Shown one piece after another: positions 53,003-62,245 of a stretch of DNA of 64,000 bases. Positions within the stretch are counted from its first letter, which is position 1. Each line of letters opens with the position of its first letter. The notes beneath the pieces were generated by a model that was not told the DNA's origin, ran no database searches, and saw only the letters and a list, made by a program, of their open reading frames with translations. Position numbers and translations under genes: made by a program. Origin of the DNA: an uncultured Flavobacteriaceae bacterium (lineage in GTDB: Bacteria; Bacteroidota; Bacteroidia; Flavobacteriales; Flavobacteriaceae); the NCBI GenBank assembly GCA_943788095.1, contig CALSOZ010000006.1, positions 45,559 to 109,558 of the forward strand, in the 5' to 3' direction.

Positions 53003-53244
53003 ATTACACTGCACAACTTGTGCTGTTTGGACTGGGGACCGTGCCGTTAATGACCGTTGCCATTTATCTTGGAAATTTTTTAAAAGGAAAAGCGAAGCGA
53101 AACATCATGAGAGCAATCCCAATGTTTGTGGTCGTCATCGGTTTGTTATTTATTTTACGCGGCATGGGGCTCGGCATTAAATACATCTCCCCATCAAATA
53201 TGGTCACAAAGCCACAAGTCGATGCACGTTATGACTGTCATTAA
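53003..53244 (+). pseudogene. C-terminal remnant of sulfite exporter TauE/SafE-like membrane protein
   Basis: TAQLVLFGLGTVPLMTVAIYLGNFLKGKAKRNIMRAIPMFVVVIGLLFILRGMGLGIKYISPS; no N-terminal domain upstream. Confidence 0.6.
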
Positions 53245-53273
53245 TGTCGTTGAAAATAAACTTATTGTACTGA

Positions 53274-54305
53274 TTATTTGAGCTCGTTTCTAAGGTTTTG
53301 TTCCCAAGTCCATGAGGATTGAATCATGTCTTTTAAATTACGACTTGCTTCCCATTTTAAAACGTCTTTAGCCAGAGCTGTGGAAGCAAACATTTCAGGA
53401 ACATCGCCAGGTCTTCGCTCTGTGATTTCATAGTTTAATGGGCTTCCGCTCACCGCTTCAAAGGCTTTGATCATTTCGAGTACCGAAAACCCTTTTCCAG
53501 TTCCCAAATTAAAAACTTCTAAGGGTTGAGTGAACGTTGGGTCTAAAAGTCTCTGGAGCGCTTTTAAGTGGGCTTCCGCTAAATCCACCACGTGGATATA
53601 ATCTCTGATGGGCGTGCCATCTTTGGTTGGGTAATCATTTCCAAAAACCATCAGTTTTTCTCTGATACCTGCAGCAGTTTGGGTAATATAAGGCATTAAG
53701 TTATTAGGAACTCCGCTTGGAAACTCCCCTATTTTCCCAGAAGCATGCGCGCCAATTGGGTTAAAATACCGCAATGAAATGACGGATATTTCGGACTGAG
53801 ATTTTGTGAAATCCTCTAAGATCTCTTCCGCAATTTTTTTGGTGTTTCCATAAGGGGAAGAGGACCGCTGGGTGGGTGCATCTTCTGTAATTGGCATTTT
53901 GGAAGGGTTTCCATAAACGGTTGCTGAGGAAGAAAAAATAAGGTGATTGATGCTATTTTCCTGCTGGGCTTTCAATACATTTAATAATGAAAAAAGATTG
54001 TTTTGATAATACATCAATGGATTCTGAATGGATTCCGCCACTGCTTTATGGGCAGCAAAATGAATCACAGCCTTCGCATCTTTATGGGTTTTAAAAACCG
54101 CTTGAGTTGCTTCAAATGATTTCAAATCGACTTGTTCAAAATGGGGCCTTACGCCAGAAATAGTTTCAATACGATCTAAAATTTGAGGGCTTGAGTTTGA
54201 TAAATCATCAAGGATCACCACATCAAAATTATGATGAATCAATGTGATTACTGTATGGGAGCCAATATATCCACAACCACCAGTAACAATAATTTTTTCT
54301 TTCAT
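53274..54305 (-). CDS. galE: UDP-glucose 4-epimerase
   Basis: IIVTGGCGYIGSHTVITLIHHNFDVVILDDLSNSS...YGNTKKIAEEIL. Confidence 0.96.
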   Translation of the reverse strand: MKEKIIVTGGCGYIGSHTVITLIHHNFDVVILDDLSNSSPQILDRIETISGVRPHFEQVDLKSFEATQAVFKTHKDAKAVIHFAAHKAVAESIQNPLMYYQNNLFSLLNVLKAQQENSINHLIFSSSATVYGNPSKMPITEDAPTQRSSSPYGNTKKIAEEILEDFTKSQSEISVISLRYFNPIGAHASGKIGEFPSGVPNNLMPYITQTAAGIREKLMVFGNDYPTKDGTPIRDYIHVVDLAEAHLKALQRLLDPTFTQPLEVFNLGTGKGFSVLEMIKAFEAVSGSPLNYEITERRPGDVPEMFASTALAKDVLKWEASRNLKDMIQSSWTWEQNLRNELK

Positions 54306-54398
54306 TAGTTTGATTTAAAAGATCAAATATAACTAACTCGTTTTGCATTTTTAAGAAAAATCATTAATTCGAATGGATTTGTGAGAATAAAGAACTTC

Positions 54399-54749
54399 TT
54401 AGTCCATTTTTTTTAAGTCCTCCATAATTTTCAGCAAGAATTTATTTTCGGACTTTAATTTTAAATTTTCTTCTATTTGTTCATATAGTAAATCCTTAAC
54501 ATCTTTTCTATACGTAGATCTAGGTTCATTTAAATGATTAGGGGCCGACAAAAGCATTTCCCCTTCATCAAACAGCAACCATTTTACGTTTAAATCTAGA
54601 TAATTAACTAAAATAATGGCTAATTTATCTGTTCCAAATGATTTTCCAGAGTCTAAAAACCCATTGGAAAACTTACAAGTTCTGTAAAATGCTGAAGGCT
54701 TTATCTTCTTATATTCAAGGTATTTTAATATTTTTTCTTTATGTGTCAT
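54399..54749 (-). CDS. Putative HTH/phage-repressor-like regulator
   Basis: MTHKEKILKYLEYKKIKPSAFYRTCKFSNGFLDSGKSFGTDKLAIILVNYLDLNVKWLLFDEGEML resembles flavobacterial Cro/CI-like N-terminal domains. Confidence 0.6.
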   Translation of the reverse strand: MTHKEKILKYLEYKKIKPSAFYRTCKFSNGFLDSGKSFGTDKLAIILVNYLDLNVKWLLFDEGEMLLSAPNHLNEPRSTYRKDVKDLLYEQIEENLKLKSENKFLLKIMEDLKKMD

Positions 54750-54857
54750 TAAAAAACTAGATAATTATTGCTTTTTATTAGATATTTATTTTAAATTTAT
54801 AACAGTAATGTGACAGAAAATTAATAGAAAAAAACGACATATCAAAACAGAGCATCT

Positions 54858-55112
54858 ATGATTAGTAAAACGGCAAAAGAGTCCATAAAGAGAATTATTG
54901 GACATCGGTGTGCCCCTATCATTCAAAAGGAATTAATTGATAGTAAGGAATACAATAAATACGGTGAGCCATACTCTACAGGACATATCACTAATGTCAT
55001 GAACGGCGAAAGCCATAATGTCATTGAAGCGGCTATTTTTAGGGTTTTCGAAAATCGCTTAGATATCCAAAAAAAAAGAGACAAGCTAATCTATAAAAAA
55101 CCAAAAAACTAA
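54858..55112 (+). CDS. Hypothetical small protein, divergent from the HTH gene
   Basis: 84-aa ORF MISKTAKESIKRIIGHRCAPIIQKELIDSKEYNKYGEPYSTGHITNVMNGESHNVIEAAIFRVFENR. Confidence 0.55.
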   Translation: MISKTAKESIKRIIGHRCAPIIQKELIDSKEYNKYGEPYSTGHITNVMNGESHNVIEAAIFRVFENRLDIQKKRDKLIYKKPKN

Positions 55113-55264
55113 ACTGAAAATTAGTGATTTTTAATGATTCAAAAAACAGTATAGCGATGGATATCAAATACAAACTTACATCCTCCTGTTTTCTGTCATA
55201 AGCCGTTGGGCTGATTTCAAAATAACTTAAATTTAAGTTTGCTGAAATTTATAAAAATAAATAC

Positions 55265-55420
55265 ATGAAATTAATTGCTTGCATGGTATTACTTATAGGC
55301 TACGGCATTTTAACGAGACTCTATTATAAAGAGAAAAAGTATATAATGGCGTCTATATGGGGTCTACTGTCTATTTGTATTCTTTATTTAATGTTCGTAA
55401 TATACCTCGATGAATATTAA
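55265..55420 (+). CDS. Small membrane protein, 51 aa
   Basis: MKLIACMVLLIGYGILTRLYYKEKKYIMASIWGLLSICILYLMFVIYLDEY*, two hydrophobic segments; not in the ORF list. Confidence 0.45.
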   Translation: MKLIACMVLLIGYGILTRLYYKEKKYIMASIWGLLSICILYLMFVIYLDEY

Positions 55421-55470
55421 AATCATCGATTTCATAAAAACGAAAGAACCCCTTGTTCCCCAACCCAAAT

Positions 55471-55557
55471 CAAACAAAAAAAACGCTCAAGCAAGCTTGG
55501 CGTTTTTTCTTATTGTACTATTTATTCGTGACCCAAAGTTATAAAAATTCGAACTTT
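55471..55557 (+). repeat. Direct repeat copy 1 (contains terminator hairpin AACGCTCAAGC-A-AGCTTGGCGTTTTTT)
   Basis: Near-identical to 58891-58977. Confidence 0.85.
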
Positions 55558-55666
55558 TTAAGTAGTTTAAAAAAGCTATTTAAGTCTGAAAATTGTAAAA
55601 AATAAAATCCAATTAATTGCGATTACTCTAGGACGTCACAAGAATAATTAAGCAAGGTTTTTATCC

Positions 55667-58516
55667 CTATCTTTTAATCACTCTTTTTAGTATATTTTTA
55701 TTCATTTTTAGCATATAAACGCCTGCTTTCAAGTTGTTGGCGTCAATGTTTACTTTCGTGTCATTGACTGTTTGATCTAATACTTTTTGACCTAATAAAT
55801 TAAAAAGTGTGAGAGTATTAATTACCCTTGAAGACTCAATAGTCCACTTAGAAGCTGTTGGGTTTGGATATATACTCACACTATTAATTTCTGTAGAACC
55901 TAACCCTAAAACTTCTGTGACAGTTACCGTACGTGTTACTTCAGTGGCTTCATTGCCAGAGACATCGCTAACATTATAAGTTACGGAGTAAGTACCTACA
56001 ATAGCTGTATCTACTGTATCTCCTCCAACAACAACCGTGAGTGTAGTGTCGTAGTTGTCTGTCGCTGTGGCGCCTTGCTCAGTATACGTTGCTCCAACTT
56101 CAATCGTCTCAATGTCGTTTCCTACCAAAGTGATTTCTGGAGCAGTTGTATCTATAACCAGCGATTTGTTTTCGCCAAGTGAATTTGTGGTTCCAGGACT
56201 CACTAAAGTTAAAGTAGCATTATTTGTAGCTGCATCTAAAATAGTGCCTGAGTTTAATGCAAGTGAGCTCGTATCTACATATTCTAAATCAATAGAGCTG
56301 TGGCCAGCTGCTACTGTATAATTGAAAGTTAATATATTACTGCCTGATCCAGAACTATAGTTTAAAACCGCATCACTGCTTCCGGTCTCTAAAGTTAATG
56401 TTGGAGTTTGTGTTACGTTGACTATTTCACTAAAAGTAACCGTAATTGGTATGACCTCATCTATTGTGTAAGAACCGTCTGTCTTGGTAGAAGTTACATT
56501 ATTTACCGTTGGAGCTACGCTATCAAACGTCCAGTTAAATTGACTAGCAGCAATATTATTGTTGTTATTAGAACTGTCTGTAAAAGTACCTGCGGCAACA
56601 TCTATAGTACAAACTCCCTGCTCAGTTGGAGTAAAGATAACTGTGTAAGTTGTTCCACTTCCAACAAAGGAACTTAAAGTGCCATTACTCACAGTAATAT
56701 CGTTTTCCTCAAAATTAGAAGTTGATAATCCAGTAGTAAAGGTCAAAGTTATCGCAGCAGCATTTGTGGTAAACCCATCCGTTACTCCACTAATATTACT
56801 TGCTATTCCAATAGTGGGCACTTGACCAAGATCCGTAATATTCCAGTTTTTTGTTCCTGTGAGATAAGTTCTTGAGGGAGCATCAATGTATCTACTAGAA
56901 ACAGTAATCGTAATATTTGAATTAATAGCACTGTTATTGGCTTGACTGTAAAGGAAAACATCATAATTTTCTGTAGATAATCCCGCATTAGAAAACATAT
57001 CTATCATATTAGTCACATTCGTTAGGTTCCAAGAATTCCCATTGTGGGCAAGCGGTTGATTAAAAGCAGAAGCATTATAAAACATCGCATACATGGAATT
57101 AACTGCAGCGGTATTCCAAGAGGATATATCTTGATTAAAAGCAGAAGCTTCATTAAACATATAAATCATATTGGTCACATTACTTGTGTCCCAAGTTGAT
57201 ATATTTCCATTAAAAATATCATTAAGCCAAAACATACCGTGCATCGAAGTAACTGCAGATGTATCCCATAAAGATATATCTCCATCAAAAGCAGAATTAT
57301 TCGCAAACATCTGCATCATAGTGGTCACACTAGATGTATCCCATAAAGATATATCTCCATCAAAAGCAGAAGCCCCATTAAACATACTTCTCATAGTAGT
57401 CACATTACTTGTGTCCCAAGTTGATATATTTCCATTAAAAGAAGTAGCATTATTAAACATAAAGCTCATATTAGTAACAGAAGAAGTAATCCAAGTTGAT
57501 ATATTTCCATTAAAAGAACTTCCAGAATTATACGAAATAAACATATATGAAAGATCCACCCCTGCTGTTCTAAGTGTCCAATTATTAAGATCTTGATTAA
57601 AAGAAGTAGCATAACCAAACATATAATGCATATCAGATACATTACTTACATCCCAACCATTAAGATCTCCATTAAAAGCAGTAGCCTGTTTAAACATATT
57701 ATCCATTTCTGTCACATTAGAAGTATCCCAATTACTAAGATCTTGATTAAAAAGAGTAGCCCCCAAAAACATACCACTTGTTCTAGTAACAGCAGAAGTA
57801 ACCCAACTAGAACCACTTGTGTTAATATCTCTATTAAAAGAAGAAGCACCACTAAACATAGAGCCCAAGTCAGTAATATTAGTTGTATCCCATAAAGATA
57901 TATCTCCATTAAAACTTTCAGCATTATAAAACGTCCCCATTAAAGATGTTACATTAGAAACATCCCAATCATTAAAAGTTAAGCCCACTAAACTTGTGCA
58001 GTTTCTAAAAGCATAATTCATTTGAGTTACTAAAGAAAGATCTGGCTCGTCAGTTGCAGGAATGGTTAGATTAGCAGCGTCATAATAAGATTGGTAAAAA
58101 GATTCCCATTTCCCTTCTCCCCATTGTTCTATAGTTCTTAATAGAGTCCTAGAAACATGATTTTTAACATATATTTTCCCTATATCTTTATCTGTGTCAT
58201 TTACAGTAACGCTAATTGTGTAAGTCTCAGTAGAAGCGTAAGTATGGCTTTGCATGGCACCACCAGTATGGGTTGTAGGCGCACTTCCATCTCCCCAGTC
58301 AATAGTAATGTTGGTATAATCTTTTAAAGGCAGTTCAAAAAAGCCAGAAGAAACAGACCAAGTAGAAATAAAGTTGGAAGGGTTTTGAATAGGCGAAGTA
58401 AGAGTTTTTGAGCCAATGTCAAAAGTAGTTCTTTCAAGACCAATGACTTGTTTGGAAATACTTGGATTGAACGCTGACAGACTGACTAGCAAAAAAGCTA
58501 AAATAAAATAGCGCAT
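55667..58516 (-). CDS. BspA-family (DUF285) repeat surface protein with Ig-like/DUF5011 domain and T9SS sorting domain
   Basis: Repeats such as FNGNISTWDTSNVTTMRSMFNGASAFDGDISLWDTSSV; APEITLVGNDIETIEVGATYTEQGATATDN; SIYPNPTASKWTIESS...GVYMLKMN. Confidence 0.93.
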   Translation of the reverse strand: MRYFILAFLLVSLSAFNPSISKQVIGLERTTFDIGSKTLTSPIQNPSNFISTWSVSSGFFELPLKDYTNITIDWGDGSAPTTHTGGAMQSHTYASTETYTISVTVNDTDKDIGKIYVKNHVSRTLLRTIEQWGEGKWESFYQSYYDAANLTIPATDEPDLSLVTQMNYAFRNCTSLVGLTFNDWDVSNVTSLMGTFYNAESFNGDISLWDTTNITDLGSMFSGASSFNRDINTSGSSWVTSAVTRTSGMFLGATLFNQDLSNWDTSNVTEMDNMFKQATAFNGDLNGWDVSNVSDMHYMFGYATSFNQDLNNWTLRTAGVDLSYMFISYNSGSSFNGNISTWITSSVTNMSFMFNNATSFNGNISTWDTSNVTTMRSMFNGASAFDGDISLWDTSSVTTMMQMFANNSAFDGDISLWDTSAVTSMHGMFWLNDIFNGNISTWDTSNVTNMIYMFNEASAFNQDISSWNTAAVNSMYAMFYNASAFNQPLAHNGNSWNLTNVTNMIDMFSNAGLSTENYDVFLYSQANNSAINSNITITVSSRYIDAPSRTYLTGTKNWNITDLGQVPTIGIASNISGVTDGFTTNAAAITLTFTTGLSTSNFEENDITVSNGTLSSFVGSGTTYTVIFTPTEQGVCTIDVAAGTFTDSSNNNNNIAASQFNWTFDSVAPTVNNVTSTKTDGSYTIDEVIPITVTFSEIVNVTQTPTLTLETGSSDAVLNYSSGSGSNILTFNYTVAAGHSSIDLEYVDTSSLALNSGTILDAATNNATLTLVSPGTTNSLGENKSLVIDTTAPEITLVGNDIETIEVGATYTEQGATATDNYDTTLTVVVGGDTVDTAIVGTYSVTYNVSDVSGNEATEVTRTVTVTEVLGLGSTEINSVSIYPNPTASKWTIESSRVINTLTLFNLLGQKVLDQTVNDTKVNIDANNLKAGVYMLKMNKNILKRVIKR

Positions 58517-58689
58517 ATGTTAAATTGGTTAATGCTACGAATATAGTGAACTATTTACTTAAAAATATTTCACTTTGGGATAGTTATTAAGAATCTAGAA
58601 AATCCACCTAAAACATAGGCATATCTTCTTCCTTTAAATTAACTATTCCTAAATTTTCTACGGAAATGAGTAAACTTAAAAGATACACA

Positions 58690-58717
58690 AAAGCCTTACT
58701 ATTTCTAGTAAGGCTTT
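58690..58717. terminator. Intrinsic terminator-like hairpin
   Basis: AAAGCCTTACT-ATTTCT-AGTAAGGCTTT. Confidence 0.6.
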
Positions 58718-58890
58718 AAGTGACCTCTACATGTAAAACGTCTAACTTTTTAGAAGATATTCAACATATTTTATCATCTGATTTTTTAAAAAAAAAGTAT
58801 TCCCAAAAATAAAAAATTATTCTTGGGAATAAAAAGTGACCTCGGCAGGATTACTTTGTGATCCTAGAAAGCTCCGCTTTGAAAATAGCA

Positions 58891-58977
58891 CAAACAGAAA
58901 AACGCTCAAGCAAGCTTGGCGTTTTTCCCTATTGTACTATTTATTCGTGACCCAAACTTATAAAAGTTCGAACTTTA
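58891..58977 (+). repeat. Direct repeat copy 2
   Basis: Near-identical to 55471-55557, same orientation. Confidence 0.85.
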
Positions 58978-59177
58978 TGGCAGAACTCAATTTAATTTTT
59001 GAAACTCATTTTAGGTTAAAAATTAACCCACAACTTTATGGGTTGAGGGTTCGCTTATAGACTCTATTGACCTTTATTCAAAACAAAATTTGCAATTTAT
59101 TAAGAAGATAAGGGAGTAAAATCGAACTCTTTTGAAGATGATTTGAATAAACAAAACCAAACATGAACCCTAATCGA

Positions 59178-59846
59178 TTATTTTCGAAAAGAAGATATAA
59201 GTAGCAATGTTTTTTTAGTCTGTTGTTCAATTTTATTATAATCAAAAGAACCATCGGTATGTTTAGCCATGAGTTTTGAGCCCATCCCAACGCAAGTAAC
59301 ACCAGCTTCAAACCAGCTTTTGAGGTTTTCTTCAGTTGGTGATACGCCACCTGTTGGCATGATACTGGTCCATGGTTGGGGTGCTAGCACTCCTTTGACA
59401 AAGCTAGGTCCATAAGTGCTACCGGGAAATAACTTTACAATTTCTGCGCCCATTTCTTCAGCCTTTGCAATCTCCGTTAGTGAGCCACATCCTGGAGACC
59501 AAAGCACTTTTCTGCGGTTGCAAACAATCGCAATGTCTTCTCTGAATACAGGCGTTACTACAAAATTTGCGCCGTTAAGCATATAAGCGGATGCAGCAGC
59601 TGCATCTGTAACCGAGCCTACACCCATAATCATCCCAGGGAGTTCTTTCACGGCATATTTGGTAAGCGCTGTAAATACCTCAAGAGCAAAATCACCACGG
59701 TTGGTAAACTCCATTAAGCGTGCACCGCCGTCATAACAGGCTTTGAGCACCTTTTTAGCTACTGATACATCGCTGTGGAAGAAAAGGGGCACCATGCCGC
59801 TCTCTTTCATCGTTTGTGCTACTTCTATTCTTGTAAACTGTGCCAT
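59178..59846 (-). CDS. eda: 2-dehydro-3-deoxyphosphogluconate aldolase / 4-hydroxy-2-oxoglutarate aldolase
   Basis: VPLFFHSDVSVAKKVLKACYDGGARLMEFTNRGDFA...MGVGSVTDAAAASAYMLNGANFVVTPVF...MPTGGVSP. Confidence 0.92.
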   Translation of the reverse strand: MAQFTRIEVAQTMKESGMVPLFFHSDVSVAKKVLKACYDGGARLMEFTNRGDFALEVFTALTKYAVKELPGMIMGVGSVTDAAAASAYMLNGANFVVTPVFREDIAIVCNRRKVLWSPGCGSLTEIAKAEEMGAEIVKLFPGSTYGPSFVKGVLAPQPWTSIMPTGGVSPTEENLKSWFEAGVTCVGMGSKLMAKHTDGSFDYNKIEQQTKKTLLLISSFRK

Positions 59847-59856
59847 ATCTTTTGTT

Positions 59857-60903
59857 TTATCGGGCTACACGACCTGATGCGTCGCCACCCATGAGTTTTT
59901 CTACTTCTGCAACTGTCACAAGGTTGGCATCGCCTTTTATGGTGTGCTTCAAGCATGATGCTGCCACAGCAAAGTCCAGTGCATGTTGGTCGTTGTCTGG
60001 ATATTTTAGTAGTCCATAAATAAGACCACCCATAAACGAGTCGCCACCACCTACACGGTCTACAATGTCTGTGATTTGATACTGCGTGGAGTCATACATG
60101 GTCTTTCCATCATATAACACCCCAGCCCATGTATTGTGTGATGCCGATATTGAACCGCGAAGGGTTGTTATTACTTTTTTAGCCTTTGGGAACTTCTCCA
60201 TCATTTGCTTGCACACAGACAAAAAAGCTTCTGCTTTTACATCATGACCTTGCGTTTGTACTGTTAAGCCTTCGGGCTTTATGCCAAAGTGCATCTCCGC
60301 ATCTTCTTCATTACCCAATACAATGTCGCAGAAGGAGGTAAGCTCTGTCATGATTTTTTCACGGTGCGCATCGTCGCAATACTTCCAAAGCTTGGCACGG
60401 TAGTTCAAGTCCGTAGAAATCGTAATTCCTTTTTCACTAGCGATCTTCACTGCTTCAAGACAAGCATCTGCTGCAGATTGTGAAATGGCCGGCGTAATCC
60501 CTGTCCAATGGAACCATTCCACGCCCTCAAAGGCTTTGTCCCAATCCACCATTCCGGGCTCAATCTCAGACATGGCCGAATGAGCTCTGTCATATACCAC
60601 TTTACTGCCCCGACTTACAGCACCTGTCTCTAGAAAATAAATCCCCAAACGGTCTCCTCCACGAAGCATAAAATCAGTTTCAACACCACGCTTTCGCATT
60701 TCCATAAGCGCACATTCTCCAATATCGTTTCTAGGAACACGCGTGACATAACGTACAGGAACGCCATAGTTGGCAAGCGATACCGCTACGTTGGACTCGC
60801 CACCACCATAGATGACATCGAAAGAATTGGTTTGAGAGAAACGCAAATATCCAGGGGGCGCTAAGCGCAACATGATTTCACCAAATGTGACTACTTTTTC
60901 CAT
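59857..60903 (-). CDS. kdgK: 2-dehydro-3-deoxygluconokinase (PfkB family)
   Basis: VTFGEIMLRLAPPGYLRFSQTNSFDVIYGGGESNVAVSLA...DIVDRVGGGDSFMGGLIYGLL. Confidence 0.92.
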   Translation of the reverse strand: MEKVVTFGEIMLRLAPPGYLRFSQTNSFDVIYGGGESNVAVSLANYGVPVRYVTRVPRNDIGECALMEMRKRGVETDFMLRGGDRLGIYFLETGAVSRGSKVVYDRAHSAMSEIEPGMVDWDKAFEGVEWFHWTGITPAISQSAADACLEAVKIASEKGITISTDLNYRAKLWKYCDDAHREKIMTELTSFCDIVLGNEEDAEMHFGIKPEGLTVQTQGHDVKAEAFLSVCKQMMEKFPKAKKVITTLRGSISASHNTWAGVLYDGKTMYDSTQYQITDIVDRVGGGDSFMGGLIYGLLKYPDNDQHALDFAVAASCLKHTIKGDANLVTVAEVEKLMGGDASGRVAR

Positions 60904-60940
60904 TTGTTTAATAGTATTTAATTAACAACTTAAATTATAT

Positions 60941-62239
60941 TTAATTGTTTACAGGTTTTAAATTCTCATCTAAAGGAATCATTTTCGGCATTAATGCATG
61001 CACTATACCTAAGACTATGATATATGATGATCCGGCTATAAGAAATGCCCAGAAGTAGCCACTATTACCCGCTGAATCTAAAACCGACCCCAATACCAAG
61101 TCTGCAAGAATACCAGCTATCATGCCAACCATACCACCTATACCAACTACAGAGGCTATTGCCTTTTTAGGGAATACGTCAGAAACTAATGTAAATACAT
61201 TAGCAGACCAAGCCTGATGACCTGCCGCAGCAAGACCTATAAGGAAAACAGCTACCCATTTACTTTCTGTAAAGGCCACAAAACTAACCGGCAGTATAAT
61301 TAATGCACAAATCAATAATGTTCTTTTCCTGGCCTTATTGACGGTCCATCCTTTTCGTATGAAAGCGCCTGAGAGATACCCCCCCCAAACACTTCCAACA
61401 TCTGCCAAAATATAAATAATAAAAAAGGGTAAGGCAATGTTTTTAATGTTCACCCCAAAGGAGTCTGCTAAGAATTTAGCTCCCCAAAAAAGATAAAACC
61501 ACCATACTGCATCTGTAATTTTCGCTATAGAAAAAGCCCAAGTCTGACGTTTGTTAAGAACACTTTTCCATGGGAGTTTTTCTTCATTTTCCACTTCTAA
61601 ATCTTCTTGAATATACGCTAGCTCCTCTTTAGTTACATTTGGATGAACTTCAGGTTTTTTATAGGTTCTAAGCCATAAAACAACCCAAATTGTACTTAAG
61701 ACTCCAGTAATTAAAAATGGAATTTGCCAGTTTTTACCGTTTTCGTGAACAATCCATCCAATTACGAATGGAGCAGCAATAGCCCCAATACTTGTTGCAG
61801 CATTAAAAAGGCCTGTTGCAAAAGCACGATCTTTTTTTGGAAACCATTCAGCAGTAGTTTTTATTGCAGCTGGAAAACTTCCAGCCTCTCCAATTCCTAA
61901 TCCAAATCGTGCAGCAGCAAACCCAATCACACTAAACCCAGGACGCACCAATGCATGTAACATTCCAAAAACACTCCAGATTACAATGGATAATGTATAT
62001 CCTTTTTTAGTCCCTATGCGATCTATAATACCACCCATTGTCAAAAGTCCAATTGCATAGGCTACTTTAAAAGAAATCATAATATTAGCATAATCACTAT
62101 TGGTCCATTCAAACATTTTTTCTAATGTTGGCGCCATCACACCTATAAGACTTCGATCAAAATAGTTGATAGTTGTTGCAAACATCAAAAGTCCTAATAT
62201 TCTATAGCGATAGTTACCTATTTCTTGCTTCTTGTTCAT
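60941..62239 (-). CDS. MFS transporter, hexuronate (ExuT-like)
   Basis: NYRYRILGLLMFATTINYFDRSLIGVMAPTL...RFGLGIGEAGSFPAAIKTTAEWFPKKDRAFATGLFNA. Confidence 0.92.
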   Translation of the reverse strand: MNKKQEIGNYRYRILGLLMFATTINYFDRSLIGVMAPTLEKMFEWTNSDYANIMISFKVAYAIGLLTMGGIIDRIGTKKGYTLSIVIWSVFGMLHALVRPGFSVIGFAAARFGLGIGEAGSFPAAIKTTAEWFPKKDRAFATGLFNAATSIGAIAAPFVIGWIVHENGKNWQIPFLITGVLSTIWVVLWLRTYKKPEVHPNVTKEELAYIQEDLEVENEEKLPWKSVLNKRQTWAFSIAKITDAVWWFYLFWGAKFLADSFGVNIKNIALPFFIIYILADVGSVWGGYLSGAFIRKGWTVNKARKRTLLICALIILPVSFVAFTESKWVAVFLIGLAAAGHQAWSANVFTLVSDVFPKKAIASVVGIGGMVGMIAGILADLVLGSVLDSAGNSGYFWAFLIAGSSYIIVLGIVHALMPKMIPLDENLKPVNN

Positions 62240-62245
62240 GAAAAT

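Noticed and set aside
57171-57895. Antisense ORFs (57171..57596, 57593..57895) in the BspA-like gene
   Set aside because: They arise from repetitive DUF285 codon usage on the opposite strand; no independent start context or domain.
56880-58000. CRISPR-like periodicity
   Set aside because: The repeats are in-frame coding DUF285 units with diverged sequence, not identical repeats separated by unique spacers; no cas genes in the window.
58836-58885. Possible tRNA remnant (GTGACCTCGGCAGGATT...)
   Set aside because: Only a short T-arm-like string; no cloverleaf can be drawn.
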